A stretch of 64,000 bases of DNA. Origin: Reticulascus tulasneorum (Eukaryota; Ascomycota; Sordariomycetes; Glomerellales; Reticulascaceae). Below the pieces are notes generated by a model. It saw only the letters and a list, made by a program, of their open reading frames with translations, was not told the DNA's origin and did no database searches. A program made the position numbers and the translations under genes. The DNA is taken from positions 4,650,001 to 4,714,000 of the forward strand of contig LSAX01000002.1 in NCBI GenBank assembly GCA_001557505.1, written 5' to 3'. Positions 11,756-22,805 of this stretch are shown here, in pieces. Position 1 is the first letter of the stretch. Each line of letters opens with the position of its first letter.

Positions 11756-12731
11756 TGTAGGACGCTTTTTCCACACTGAGAGTGAGGATAATCAACGCAG
11801 CTTGTCCAAAAGGCCTCTTATGAGGCGGGGTCGCAAGTGGCAGATTCTGGCGGGCGGCGGCTGTACCCAGAGATTCGGCGCGTCTGGAATCGATGAGAGT
11901 GTGGTAAAATTTACCACACGACTCAGTGACCAATTGTTTCGAGTCTATTGCGCGTGGATTCGGTGCAAACCCCTCGACAATCCCTTGTCCCAGGTAAGAT
12001 AAGTTCCCAAGTTAATGGAGATGTCCGAACTGCCGTGTAGGTACCTAGTCTTCGTCTGATGCCGCCAGCGTTTGCCAGCCCGTCAGTTTGTAGCCATCTG
12101 TCACCAGGTGGATATGCCGAATACCCAGGATATTGGTCTGAACCCTCATCGGTTACATTAGACTGCTCCTGAGATCTAACATTTCTCTCAAGTCAACTGT
12201 CTCTTTCATAATTTCCAAGCCATACGGTATCAACTCATTCAGCATAGGAATCCCACGCGTTCTACGTCTTTCTTTCGTCAACTCCGGTGCCCAAGCTGGC
12301 TGTACCCCGTAGGATGAATGTGTTGAGTTTGAAACTCTTCTGTCTCTTCTCGCCCAAACAATGAAGAACCTACGCTGACTAGGCTGTTTGCTTCGAAGAA
12401 TCAAAAAGGGCATACTTGCAGGCGATGTTAACGCTGGTAGGTTGGAAAATGAATGGCACTCCTTCAGATCAAATCATTGGAATTTACTATGGTATGTGTC
12501 AATTGCTCTGGCATGTGGAATCTGGTGTGGTATGGGGAATTAGCTTTGGAATAGTTACGTAGATTATCATTCCCAGCACTGGCAGGGCTACTGGGTACCT
12601 GGTAACCATTTTCATATTCAACATTGAAACTCTAAAAACCTCCTAGGGACCTCTACAGGGTATATAAGCCAACCTACGAAGAGACACGACTAGCGCCTCG
12701 ACCATCCAGTTACCTCGACCCTATTGACATC
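11756..12731 (+). promoter_or_regulatory. divergent promoter region with TATA box
   Basis: About 1 kb between the divergently transcribed Fta1 and nuclease genes. A TATATAAG element at 12661-12668 lies 64 bp before the nuclease ATG, followed by a short pyrimidine-rich leader. A small open frame at 12153-12413 (minus) has no recognisable features and is not called. Confidence 0.45.
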
Positions 12732-13635
12732 ATGCATTTCCACGCTCTCTTCATCCTACTCTCATGCGAGTTTATCAGTGCCCAGGTCATCAAGTTTGCC
12801 TGGAACTGCACAAACTCACTTGGCGCTTGCAATAATGCATGCTATGCCGTAAACTCGGGTCTGGCTCGCGTGGGGATGACCTATGACTCCAATCCGTACG
12901 ACCGAATTCGTCGCCGTGTCGCCATGGGCGCTACGGCTGGACCTTGCAACAGGGACTATACGCCATACTATGGTTATTGGGGAGATACGGTTTCCGAGTA
13001 TCCCTTCTCCTTATCATACGAGAGCGCTCCTGCTGCTATCCTCCGATGTGTCCCTGCTTCAGAGTACCAAGGTTAACAGACTCCCACTACACGCTCCCAT
13101 GCAGTTTGGCGCCTTCCGACTAACCTGTCGACATTCTAGATACCCAGACTCAGTTAACAGACTTCTTCCAAGATCAAGACCTGATAGATGGTGATCGACT
13201 GGAAATTTTCCTTTCAGACTACATTGGGGCGTAAGTAGAAATCGAAAAAGCGCACACAGGTCTTGTTGACGTTGACAATAGTAATAGTCACTTCTGCGAG
13301 CATATCGGGATGGCCAATGATGGCGGTGAATTTCGCATGTCCAGACCGGGCTTTGTCAGTGCAACAGTTCTTCCCAGTAGGTCCTCATACCATGCTTATA
13401 GTGCCCGTCTCAAGAAGATCACTGATCGTGCGAAGGGGATGTTTCCTTCGTGGATGCCGCGGAGTTTGTGGAGCCAGATTACTTACCAACAGAGCTGCGG
13501 ACATACGTTGATGAGAACGGACAGAAATACCTAAGCCTTAGCCCAGACACAAGCGGCTCAAGCATCGGCGATAAGATATGGTCACAGGGAGCTGTAACTA
13601 AGCTTGTTGAACAGGTCCCCCTTGGTTCTGTGTAG
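12732..13635 (+). CDS. secreted NucA/NucB-type DNase family protein
   Basis: Four exons (12732-13071, 13140-13230, 13282-13376, 13436-13635) give 726 nt and 241 residues. Introns are 68, 51 and 59 bp with GT..AG ends; the last acceptor (GAAG) is the least certain. Residues 1-18 are a signal peptide, so the protein is probably exported. The segment SEYPFSLSYE followed by AILRCVPASEYQ matches the layout of the NucA/NucB secreted DNase family, in which a DEYPF-like core is followed by a RCVP block. Here the Cys-Asp usually seen before EYPF is replaced by Val-Ser, so activity is uncertain. Cysteines in WNCTNSLGACNNACYAV suggest disulphides. Context is a set of secreted accessory genes. Confidence 0.72.
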
Positions 13636-14650
13636 TATAACTTTGAGAGTCTGCGGCAACGCCTAAATACATAGAAAGTGTCATCTTCGTGTCTAAAAAA
13701 ATCCTTTGGCTTACAATCCGGATGCTCAAGTATCATTTATTGTTAAAATTCATGATTATTCGTAGGCACATTACTTTTATGTCAATCTGCCTATAACGCC
13801 GGTCTGTAAGGACGAGGTCGGGATCATACGCTCCACTCCTGACGGTTTCTTACTCCAAAGACAATCCCCCTACCGTTTGCTGCCGTCTAGTCTGTGATAG
13901 ATGAGTAGAGGTAGTATGTACGTATGCTCATTTGGCATCATAGTTGGATTGGCCATTGCTAGCTGGCAAATGAAGACCTGGTAAATGTATCATATATCTC
14001 CAATCCCATGGCCTCGGTGTCATATGGGCTTTTTAAAGTGTGAGACTCTGTTCTGTAATGTTTCTCCAACGATCCATCCACATGCAGATGGGTTGGAGAT
14101 AGTGTTAGCCAGCCCCGCGGGGGCGTAGTGCAGGCATATCAGTGTTGGGAGGGGGATAGGGAAAGGGCCGGTGAGATCTAATCAATGACTGTAGGTAACA
14201 GGCGAGATGGCTGAAAGTTTAACTTTGTCTCGGATATTTTCGTTTTTGACCCTGGACCAAAGTCTTTGCCAGCAGTTCCAATGGCATGGGAACTTTGAAG
14301 ATCCGCATAATTGAATCATTTGACATTCCCGGTTCCTCGGCGTTTCTACAAAGACATCCCCCTCAGAAGCCGAAGCTGTGCTGTTCCGAGCTCGGCAGAA
14401 TAATTTTCAATTCTAGCTTTCTTCCAAATATCTAGACCGTACTGTGGCGCTATACCAATATCATACGAGAATGCCCTGCCTCCCAGAGAGAATGGGCAGG
14501 AGTGTCCGGGCGACGAGGGTGTCTTGTATACCGGGTGGGAGCACAAGAACTTATAAGTCTGCAGCTCCCAGCAGCTTCAGACACATCTATCGGTCATAAA
14601 GAATAGAATCAGTCATTCCGACTATTTGACAACTCAAAGTTACGCTGAAG
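13636..14650. other. intergenic, no gene seen
   Basis: About 1 kb between two plus-strand genes for secreted proteins. A short open frame on the minus strand near 14350-14546 has no family features. The final 80 bp resembles a 5' leader for the WSC gene, but no clear TATA box is placed. Confidence 0.4.
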
Positions 14651-16564
14651 ATGCTTTACCACAGTACGGCTCAAGCTTCTCTAGTGGGGCTACTCATTTT
14701 GTGTCTCATTTCCATCGCTGTAGCAGATACCTTCGTTGTTAAACCTGATGTTCAACTCTTCTCAAACCGCAAGATTGAGGCTCGACATGAAGGGCTAGGT
14801 CATAAGCCCAAGGTACCGAGGCAGGCGGTAGGAACGCAGACAGCAACCGCTAGCTCAACAACAGCACCCGCCTTCGGATTTTATGGATGCTACTTGGCAA
14901 TACAAGGCTATTTGGCGGTTAGGGGGCATTTGCCCGTTAATGCCCTCAAGACATACAGCACAACTAGCATGAACCTCGAATATTGCTGGTTAACATGTCA
15001 GCAAGAGGGCTATTCGTATGCTGGGCTGCTCTTCGGCTACATATGCTATTGCGACAACACTCTTCATATCGGTGCTGGGAAAGCCGCTGATCCCAGCGTC
15101 TGCAACACACCTTGCGCAGGGAATAACAATCAGATATGCGGTGGCTTTCAATACCTGGACGGAAACGAGAGCTACTACCAAGCTATATGGGCACTGGACT
15201 ATCGCCCGTCTTCGACTCGCATTCCCACCGTCATACCACGCAATACATCAAGCAGTACATCACTCAGAGCGTCAACGACCAGCCCACCCAACACGTTTGG
15301 TGTTTGCGGACTTAGTACGACCCTTTCGCCCTTTAATTCCGATTTGGTGGCCTTGTCGGTATCGGGCCAAGCCTTCTGCACTAGTTACAACAGCTATACG
15401 GTGCCCACGTTACCCGCCTGGGTAACCGTAACGTCAATTGCCCTTTCGACGAACACGGTATTCGTAACTGCCTCTGTGACTAACTCACCCACCGTGACCA
15501 TCTCATCCAGAACCACCGTCACGACATATCTAGGGACGACAACTTTCTACCTGAGCACAGTGACGGTTTATGTGAGCAATCAACTCACGCTGGGTACTCA
15601 ATTCCTAAAGCGGGGCGAGGATCTACCAGAGCCACCCCAGACCAGCCCAAAACCATACTATACATACAACCCCCAAGCCGGGCAGTATGTTCCATTGCCC
15701 CCAGACGTCGGGTATACTTCTGCCACACCATCTACCACATCACGCCGGTCTGCCGCACCTATAATTGGACGTCAGGTAACTGATACCACATCCGTGGCCA
15801 GGAGCATTGAGATCCCATCCGTGGCTAGGACCTGGAACCCATCCCAGATCGCCTCCGCTTGCTCCAGGATTGCAACTGGTAGATCCACAAGTACATACAC
15901 CTTGACACTTACAACAACTTTTGGCACAGCAACGGCCGTCACCTCTACCGTCACGATAAATCGGAGTAGAACGCTCGCTACTGTGACATCAGGCCAGACC
16001 ACCTTTTACTATGGCGGTTTCTCAAGCACCACGGCGTCCGGTGCTACAACATCCACAGAATACAGCTGCCCGATGCAGACACAAGTGCCCGGTGGCTGCA
16101 TGGTGCTCAGAGTACATGGACCATACCATGTGGACGGCATGCTGCTCCGTGCTGGTGGTGGAAGTTGGGGGACTGTCGATACTTCGGTGTACAGCGACAT
16201 TTTCACTTGGTATATGAACTGCAAAAGCCAACTTATGGTACTCAGACCAACTCCTGCCATACTGGGAGGTTTTGTAGACAGTCCCGGGTACTACGGTCTC
16301 TACGCATCAGTGGATTATGTCGACCCGAACTTCCAGCCCGCCACATGCACCAAAAATACCACCGACAAGACAATGGACTGTGTCTTTACCCCTTTGTCTG
16401 GGTATAACCGCTTGAAGGCTCTCCCACCATCATACGCGCTACATGGCGGCAGCGTTATTGACGCTCGTGCGCAGTTACCGTTGTGGCCGGGCAATAGGGA
16501 CCTCTTCGACGTTACACCCATAGTGCTAACATATGAGGAAGTCAAGTGCCCCTGCGTGTTTTGA
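14651..16564 (+). CDS. secreted WSC domain protein
   Basis: A single exon encodes 637 residues. Residues 1-25 form a signal peptide (hydrophobic GLLILCLISIAVA). A WSC domain follows (about residues 74-165): YGCY near its start, conserved paired cysteines in EYCWLTCQQEGYSYAGLL, GYICYCDNTL and CNTPCAGNNNQICGG. WSC domains bind wall polysaccharide in sensors and secreted carbohydrate-active proteins. Residues 180-440 are Thr/Ser/Pro-rich with repeated short T-V-T strings, a likely O-glycosylated stalk. The last 170 residues form a separate, Cys-containing, beta-rich domain (from YSCPMQTQVPGG to the end) that I do not recognise. There is no C-terminal membrane helix or GPI signal, so it is probably secreted or wall-bound rather than a Wsc sensor. 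Confidence 0.88.
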   Translation: MLYHSTAQASLVGLLILCLISIAVADTFVVKPDVQLFSNRKIEARHEGLGHKPKVPRQAVGTQTATASSTTAPAFGFYGCYLAIQGYLAVRGHLPVNALKTYSTTSMNLEYCWLTCQQEGYSYAGLLFGYICYCDNTLHIGAGKAADPSVCNTPCAGNNNQICGGFQYLDGNESYYQAIWALDYRPSSTRIPTVIPRNTSSSTSLRASTTSPPNTFGVCGLSTTLSPFNSDLVALSVSGQAFCTSYNSYTVPTLPAWVTVTSIALSTNTVFVTASVTNSPTVTISSRTTVTTYLGTTTFYLSTVTVYVSNQLTLGTQFLKRGEDLPEPPQTSPKPYYTYNPQAGQYVPLPPDVGYTSATPSTTSRRSAAPIIGRQVTDTTSVARSIEIPSVARTWNPSQIASACSRIATGRSTSTYTLTLTTTFGTATAVTSTVTINRSRTLATVTSGQTTFYYGGFSSTTASGATTSTEYSCPMQTQVPGGCMVLRVHGPYHVDGMLLRAGGGSWGTVDTSVYSDIFTWYMNCKSQLMVLRPTPAILGGFVDSPGYYGLYASVDYVDPNFQPATCTKNTTDKTMDCVFTPLSGYNRLKALPPSYALHGGSVIDARAQLPLWPGNRDLFDVTPIVLTYEEVKCPCVF

Positions 16565-19101
16565 AGTCGTAAGTGAGTATTATAAGGGGCGGGTGTTTGG
16601 ATATGAGGATAGAGCGAGCACCTTGCCACTAAGGTTTTGGAGCAGGAAGTCAGTGTCACACACCTTCTGTGTGCTAATATATACAAGGAGTCTGAAATGT
16701 ATTGAGGAAAAACTCCCAATCCTGGCTGAATACCTATTCTTCGCGAATTAATGAAGAGAGAGTTCTCATTGTACCCGGTGAGATGTGCCTGAGTCTGCGA
16801 AAAGCGCCTGCCATTATCGTTGTGATTCCAGTAAAGATCCCTCTGCGCGCCATCTTTGTGGAGGCTACTTTCATCCTGCTTGTTTCTCCAGTTGGAATCC
16901 GATGTTCACTCGGATGCTTCTTGCATAAAAGTCGAAGCGGAAATATGATACCGCAGCCAGATACCCTCCCTATCAGCCCAATCCCTCTGTTCCACTTCTG
17001 GCCCGAGGCCCTGTTCTCCAATACTTGTGTGGTTGGTATTGCCAGCATCGGCCTGACAAAGGCGCTGCCAGTGTATTTGGGAGGATTGAACGCATCACCG
17101 ACTGCCAACCGCTGCTGGACAGTGATTTATACCGTCGAGTTGGGAAATCTGCGAACCCGAGACACTCGGTTTGGCGACGGTCACATTGTAAGCACTCTTC
17201 AAGAGTTGTCGAGCATACAGTTCCTTGCTGGATGATAACAACAGCACATTCAGGGCCAGAGGCGGCAGAGACAAGCCTGCAGATGGTCAGTTGTTCCCCG
17301 TGGATGTGAGCGGCTACAGAATGGCATTCTTAGAAATACCCATAATCAACTTTGCGCCAAACAGCCCTGCCGACACCATTACAGGGCTCAAACCAAGGAG
17401 GCCTAAAATATCGGAGGCCTGTCCAAATTCGGCTTGGGTCCAGGGCGGTGTTAAGGTCCGATACCCGAATGCGTGAAGGCAAACAAGGGTTCGAAGTGGC
17501 GAGAGTATTGAGGCAGTAGTTTCCGAGCGCCAGGAGACATGCAGCAGCTGAGCAAATTGTTCTTGAGACGCTTGTTAGTAGTAAGCAGCGGGGCGTCTGT
17601 TGTTATTATCAATTTATGAGGCTAGAAAGAGCAGCATGTTCCCCAAGATACCTACAGAAGTGTAACATAAACGGAATCGCTTGCACAAGTCTGTTCGAGA
17701 GACCCAATGCTGGCTTTTCCAACAAGATTAAACAGTTTGCCTGCCCTTCATAGGTCCAGGGCAAAGAGGCAAGAGCGCATGGGGATATAAACAGTCGCCT
17801 GAACTAATGTTCTGGGGAAGTTGGGGACTGGCAAGGGCAAGACAGAAACACACAACAAAACCCCAAAAAACCCGAGTTCTGGACGAATACCAGATAGACG
17901 AGTGCGGCAATGGAAGGAACTAAATCGGGCCTTAGCGTATTGTTATGCCGCAAATGATATGGCCGACCTGGCAATAGTCGCCGTGTTGGGATTAGTTTAC
18001 GATGTTTAAATTTACAACGTCTACGTAAGGCTGGACGGAAGGTTAGGCGTACGCACGCACCCGTTGTTGGATCTCATGAGAACCACCCTAGACCCAAAGA
18101 GCAGATACATCTCCGGTTACAGCCGCGCCTTTCATGGGTCAACGGGGCGGTGTTTCGGACGGTAGCCGGGTAGTAGCTGGTCGTTGCTGATCGTAGCTGT
18201 GATTAATTTGCCGGAGATCCGCTTGATTGGCTTGACGGCAGTCAATTTCAATGCCCAGCCCTGTCAGCCCTAAACCTGGGCATTTGGGTTCATAAGTTCC
18301 GCGACATGGCAGCGGCCACTTTCCGCGCCATGTGGCCATGAACCTGGACACTTAAACACGAGGCGCTTTCAACTGGTACTCCGCTGCTGACTTGTCTGCG
18401 CTGTATTCAGTGAGAGAGGCTCAATGTCTCCCATAGTCGTAGAGATGCAGACTCTATCAGCTCCTCTGCAGGTTAGTCGGCCTATGTAGGCGCGCAACAA
18501 ACAGCTAATTACAAATCAACTTCACTACCTGCTGGGCAGGTTTGCCGGCACGCCAAGGCCGTGAGGTACTAAAAAATGGATGCGCAGCTAGAGGGTAGCA
18601 GCTGGGAGATCCTTGCGTACTTTGTACTGTGGTGGAGAAATAGTGGAGAGAGTATGGGTTTCAGACCTCGAAGGATGATGACTAAAATAACCATTGTCTT
18701 CCTGACGAGTCGAAAGCACTAAGAAGGGCAATGCTAATGACAACCTGGCGGTGCAAGTTCCATTTCTTGTCATGGCTTGCAACCTATATTGCTGTCTTTT
18801 TCAGAAAGAACTTAGGTAGGTGGGCCAATCCTTCCACTTCCCCAGCTCTTCCCAGTTGTCCAACTTCCCGAGGGTTCCAATTTGGGCCCTGTCGATGGCT
18901 TCGCCTCGATTAATTGATGCCCGCGCTAGATCAGCTGGATCATCGTGGGTCGGAAGGAATGATCGTGCCATTGTAACAAGATGGCATCATCTGTCTTCTC
19001 CTTGTGCTCTTCAGAGTATATATATGTAAGCTTCTTTGGCTCTCAGATCTTAGCATCGACTTCTCTAGGCACTACAACCCCATCGGCCCCTTTTTTAAAC
19101 C
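16565..19101. other. 2.5-kb gene-poor region; possible relic and promoter
   Basis: No convincing gene is visible. On the minus strand near 17340-17475 one frame reads a hydrophobic stretch (SDILGLLGLSPVMVSAGLFGA), and 16734-17108 stays open, but they lie in different frames with stops between. This may be a decayed membrane-protein gene. The right end serves as promoter for the peptidase gene: a TATATATA element at 19017-19024 lies 78 bp before its ATG. Confidence 0.35.
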
Positions 19102-21336
19102 ATGCGCTTCATCCCCTCGCTTTTGTTCTTGCGCTTGGTGGCGGGTGCGGCCCTGAACGCTCGTCAAACCTCGGACGATCCTTGCATTGCGGCCGCCCAG
19201 ATTCGCAGCAACACGCCTGATGATGTTATACCTGGAGAGGTTGATGGGCAATTGGCCATGGACTGTCTTCTGTCTCTGCCATTCAACGCCACCAAAGCCG
19301 AGCAGTTCGTTGCGGAGCTGAAAAAGTATGTGCAGTTTCAGTCAACCCTGGAGGTCCTCAAGAGTCCCCCGGATGACTCCCACGCCGTCGACATCTTGGG
19401 CAGTCTCGATAAGATTGCCAAGACGGAATACAGCAGCCAGTATCAATTTGATGCCGCCATCCGCACGTTGGTAAAATCCGCCAACGATGGACACTTTTCG
19501 ATGACGCTTTGCTCCACAAGCATATTCAACTTTTACCGTACATTCATTGGTCTTGCATCCGTCTCAAGCGATGGCCTGGCACAGCCTGACATCTATTTGG
19601 CGGATGACTTAGGGAGTCTCAGGTTAGGAAGCGCCAGCGTCTCCCCCATCAAGACTATCAACGGCCAAGATGTGATCGAATTTCTCGAGGCCGAATCTGC
19701 CGACGAGGCGTATCAGGACGCTGACGCGAGATGGAATAATCTTTTCAAGACACAAGCGCCAGGTGCTAACGGTTTTGGCTCGTTCACGAATACCGGTATA
19801 TGGCCTGGAGTCAATAACACCCTTCTTGTCTTTCAAAACGGGTCAACATTCGATCTCCCTACGTTTGCCCAGTCGCCTGATGCTGCGACCCAGTTCACAG
19901 CAGAGAGCCTTTACACAACCTATTGCCTGCGACCGGCTTCATCTGGCGTCTCCCGACGAGACGTGATTACCAAAGTCGGAGGGGATGAAAACAGTCCTAC
20001 CAAAGTCGAAGGGTATGAAAACGCAATCAGCCCAACATTAACAGCTGGTCCGACTGGATACCCGACCCCTTTTATCCGAGACCCATATAACAATATCTTG
20101 GGATACTCTTTGGATGAGGAAACCGTGGTTATGTACATTCCATCCTTTGAAACATCAGGGACCACTATTCCGACGAATGAATCTACCATCTTTGCTGACA
20201 AGGCGTCGAAGCTTGTCAATGCCGCCATAGCTAATGGACGGTCAAAACTCATTATCGATTTAACTGCAAATGGCGGCGGCAATATTCTGCGAGCCTTCGA
20301 CCTCTTTAAACTCTTCTTCCCATCCGAATTCCCTTATTCAGCTACCCGATTCCGTCGTCACGCTGCATCGGATCTCTTGACATCAATATTTAGATATGTT
20401 AACAGTACCGAGTCGCTGAGTCTGCCTTTCGGCTGGCAGTCTAAGGTGACTCCCCTACAGGAGGAGAGTTTTCTCTCCCTCGACAAATTCCTCGAAGGAG
20501 AGACCCAACTCGGAGTCAAGGTCACATCACTCTTCGCCAACTTCAATTATACTCTACAGACTCTCGAGAGGGGTGATATTGACCCGATTCGTGGATATAG
20601 CGGTGCCTATCTCAACACTACCCAACCGTACAAGCCAGAAGATATCCTTATTGTCACTGATGGTCGCTGTTCTTCAACCTGCACGACGTTTGTCAATCTA
20701 ATGACTAATGTGGGTGGTGTCCGAGTCCTGTCCTTTGGTGGGCGGCCACGCTCAGAGCCAATGCAAGCTATTGGTGGTGTCCGAGGTGCACAGTCGTACA
20801 CATATTCGAGTCTCGATTCTCAGGTTGAATTAGCAATGAGCATGCTATCAGAAAATGTCGACTCTAGCGGCAAATCTACGCTGCTTACGGATGATGAAAT
20901 CGCTCAGGTAGTTGCAGAGATGCCAATTGGTTTAGGCAACTTCCCGTTGACTCTTGAATCCGGCAACGTTAATCTTCGCAACGCCTACCAGGAAGACAGC
21001 GACCACCTTCCGTTGCAATTCCAATACCAAGCCTCCGACTGTCGACTCTTTTACACGGCCAAGAACGTGCTGCAACCTTGGAGCAGGTGGGTTGATGCCA
21101 AGGCAGCAATCTGGGGCAACGGTAGCTGCGTTGCAAACTCTACCGGCGGTTTGGGCTCTCTGGAGGACCGTATAAATAATGGCAACAGTAGTGGCGGTGG
21201 TGGCGGAGATGATGGAGGTGATGGTGGCGAGGGTGGTGATGGTGACGGCAAGAAGAACGGGGCAGGCAGCTTACGCATATGTGGAAGCGTCCTTGCTCTC
21301 TTCACCGTTGTGAGCGGTTTCATGATGCTCATATAA
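19102..21336 (+). CDS. GPI-anchored S41 (CPAF-like) peptidase
   Basis: A single exon encodes 744 residues. Residues 1-18 are a signal peptide. The protein follows the fungal CPAF-related layout: an N-terminal helical region, a candidate catalytic His in NDGHFSM (H131), a PDZ-like section (about 150-230), and an S41 peptidase core. The core has LIIDLTANGGGN (about residue 380) and VTDGRCSSTCTTFVNLM, whose Ser524/525 is the likely nucleophile. The C-terminus has an acidic Gly/Asp-rich linker and then a hydrophobic tail (VLALFTVVSGFMMLI), as in a GPI-anchor signal, so the enzyme is probably a cell-surface protease. A local duplication at 19968-20027 adds two similar ten-residue units between the PDZ and peptidase parts. 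Substrate is unknown. Confidence 0.88.
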   Translation: MRFIPSLLFLRLVAGAALNARQTSDDPCIAAAQIRSNTPDDVIPGEVDGQLAMDCLLSLPFNATKAEQFVAELKKYVQFQSTLEVLKSPPDDSHAVDILGSLDKIAKTEYSSQYQFDAAIRTLVKSANDGHFSMTLCSTSIFNFYRTFIGLASVSSDGLAQPDIYLADDLGSLRLGSASVSPIKTINGQDVIEFLEAESADEAYQDADARWNNLFKTQAPGANGFGSFTNTGIWPGVNNTLLVFQNGSTFDLPTFAQSPDAATQFTAESLYTTYCLRPASSGVSRRDVITKVGGDENSPTKVEGYENAISPTLTAGPTGYPTPFIRDPYNNILGYSLDEETVVMYIPSFETSGTTIPTNESTIFADKASKLVNAAIANGRSKLIIDLTANGGGNILRAFDLFKLFFPSEFPYSATRFRRHAASDLLTSIFRYVNSTESLSLPFGWQSKVTPLQEESFLSLDKFLEGETQLGVKVTSLFANFNYTLQTLERGDIDPIRGYSGAYLNTTQPYKPEDILIVTDGRCSSTCTTFVNLMTNVGGVRVLSFGGRPRSEPMQAIGGVRGAQSYTYSSLDSQVELAMSMLSENVDSSGKSTLLTDDEIAQVVAEMPIGLGNFPLTLESGNVNLRNAYQEDSDHLPLQFQYQASDCRLFYTAKNVLQPWSRWVDAKAAIWGNGSCVANSTGGLGSLEDRINNGNSSGGGGGDDGGDGGEGGDGDGKKNGAGSLRICGSVLALFTVVSGFMMLI
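19968..20027 (+). repeat. 30-bp imperfect tandem duplication inside the S41 gene
   Basis: Two adjacent 30-bp units (19968-19997 and 19998-20027) share most bases and encode TKVGGDENSP and TKVEGYENAI. The length is a multiple of three, so frame is kept. It lies in a loop before the peptidase core. Confidence 0.85.
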
Positions 21337-22805
21337 TCTTGTACCACCCATACCTTAGCACTATTCTTTTTTGTATGGCTAAATATCAATGTTATATTCA
21401 CCATCATCTATATGTATTTCGTGCGTTTGGTTAATTACATTTGCTGCCTGGTGAGACCTGCCATTTCTTTATCACAGACAACCTCCATTACATGAGCAGG
21501 CTGTGATGGGGTGCATATGAGTGGTAGATAAATGCATGACGATGACATACAGAATCCTTTGTATGGTAGAAAGTGAGAGCATGCCAGATGCATAGTCAGC
21601 AAAACTGGACTTTTCTTGGGAGCAACATGATCAAGTTAGACTAGAGTAGACGTAAAACTGTCTTTCCCGTTCGATGAGGTTTAGAAGCAGGGGTTTTCAC
21701 CCAATATGTTGCATCTAAAAGCAAAGGGATGGATGCTAGACTTGCGGTTACAGTTGTGGAGCCGGCGCAGAGGAAGCACGCCAATAATTAAACGTGGGTA
21801 TTTCATCTAACCAAACACTGCCTAGTCTCCGGATCTATCTTGGATTACCATGTTTCAGTACGGACTACGGTAGCGGCTAGCACGGAAGGATCCCAAGGCG
21901 CATGGCCCCGGAATGTGGTGGCTTCAACTGTCAAAGCCATATGCGGCGAAGGATTCGACCAAAGTCCCAAACTAACCCGCTACCACGGGTGTTACCTAGT
22001 TATTAAATACGTAAGGCGTAACCACTTTTGCTGCCACAGCTTGTAGGTTGATAAACACACGTACAAACGTGCTGTCACAACGGGCAAGTTTTCATAGGAT
22101 GTGGAGTACTTGGATTCTACGCTTGCTTAAAACTGAAGTCACTCCATCTAGCTTACGAGCGTGCTTAAGCGACATATATCCGACATAACAGCACTATCTA
22201 CGGATATTCTTGATTCCACGTCACATTCTCGGGGCCATAGCCCACTTTTACTTGTCCAACACTTCAATCTGCGGGCGGCCAGTTTTTCATCCCAGATCTT
22301 TGCACGTGTAAGGGGTTTAACCGGCTTCAGTGGTGCAAACCCCACACTGTCATTTCGTCAGAAGAATGCTTAAGACTTCCAAGGCTGGATATGGTAAGGA
22401 AATAACGAGGAAGTATACTGGGCTGAAAGGTTTACCAAGGTGTAATTCAATAACTTGCTCTGGCTCCCATTATCAAGCTTGCTAAGCCAGTAGTATTCGT
22501 TATAAGCATTGCCGCTTTGGGTTTACGGTAACCGTTGGTCGCTGGGTATGTCCAGATCTTCTCGGGATCATACATAGCTTCTCGACAACTCTAACACTCG
22601 TGCTAGCTAAGATGCCATGGTGTCCCTCGTATGCTGGAGAATGCTCCGATATTCTCGAGCATACCGGAAAAATACCCGGCAGACAGCTACACAGCCCTAC
22701 AACGACAGCTCCTTGACCTCATACCCTGCTCTACTGCGGCGTCGCCTGCAACGGTATACATGGCGTCAGACCCGCACTACTGAAGCCTAGCTTTAGATAC
22801 TTAAG
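21337..22805. other. intergenic between convergent genes, no gene seen
   Basis: About 1.5 kb between the stop of the S41 peptidase and the stop of the minus-strand membrane protein. Open frames at 21840-22046 and 22161-22373 are short and show no motifs. Composition is moderately A+T-rich, without obvious repeats. Confidence 0.4.

Noticed and set aside
11037..12002. Long plus-strand open frame opposite Fta1
   Set aside because: It is the antisense shadow of the Fta1 gene; its Arg/Ser-rich product has no domain.
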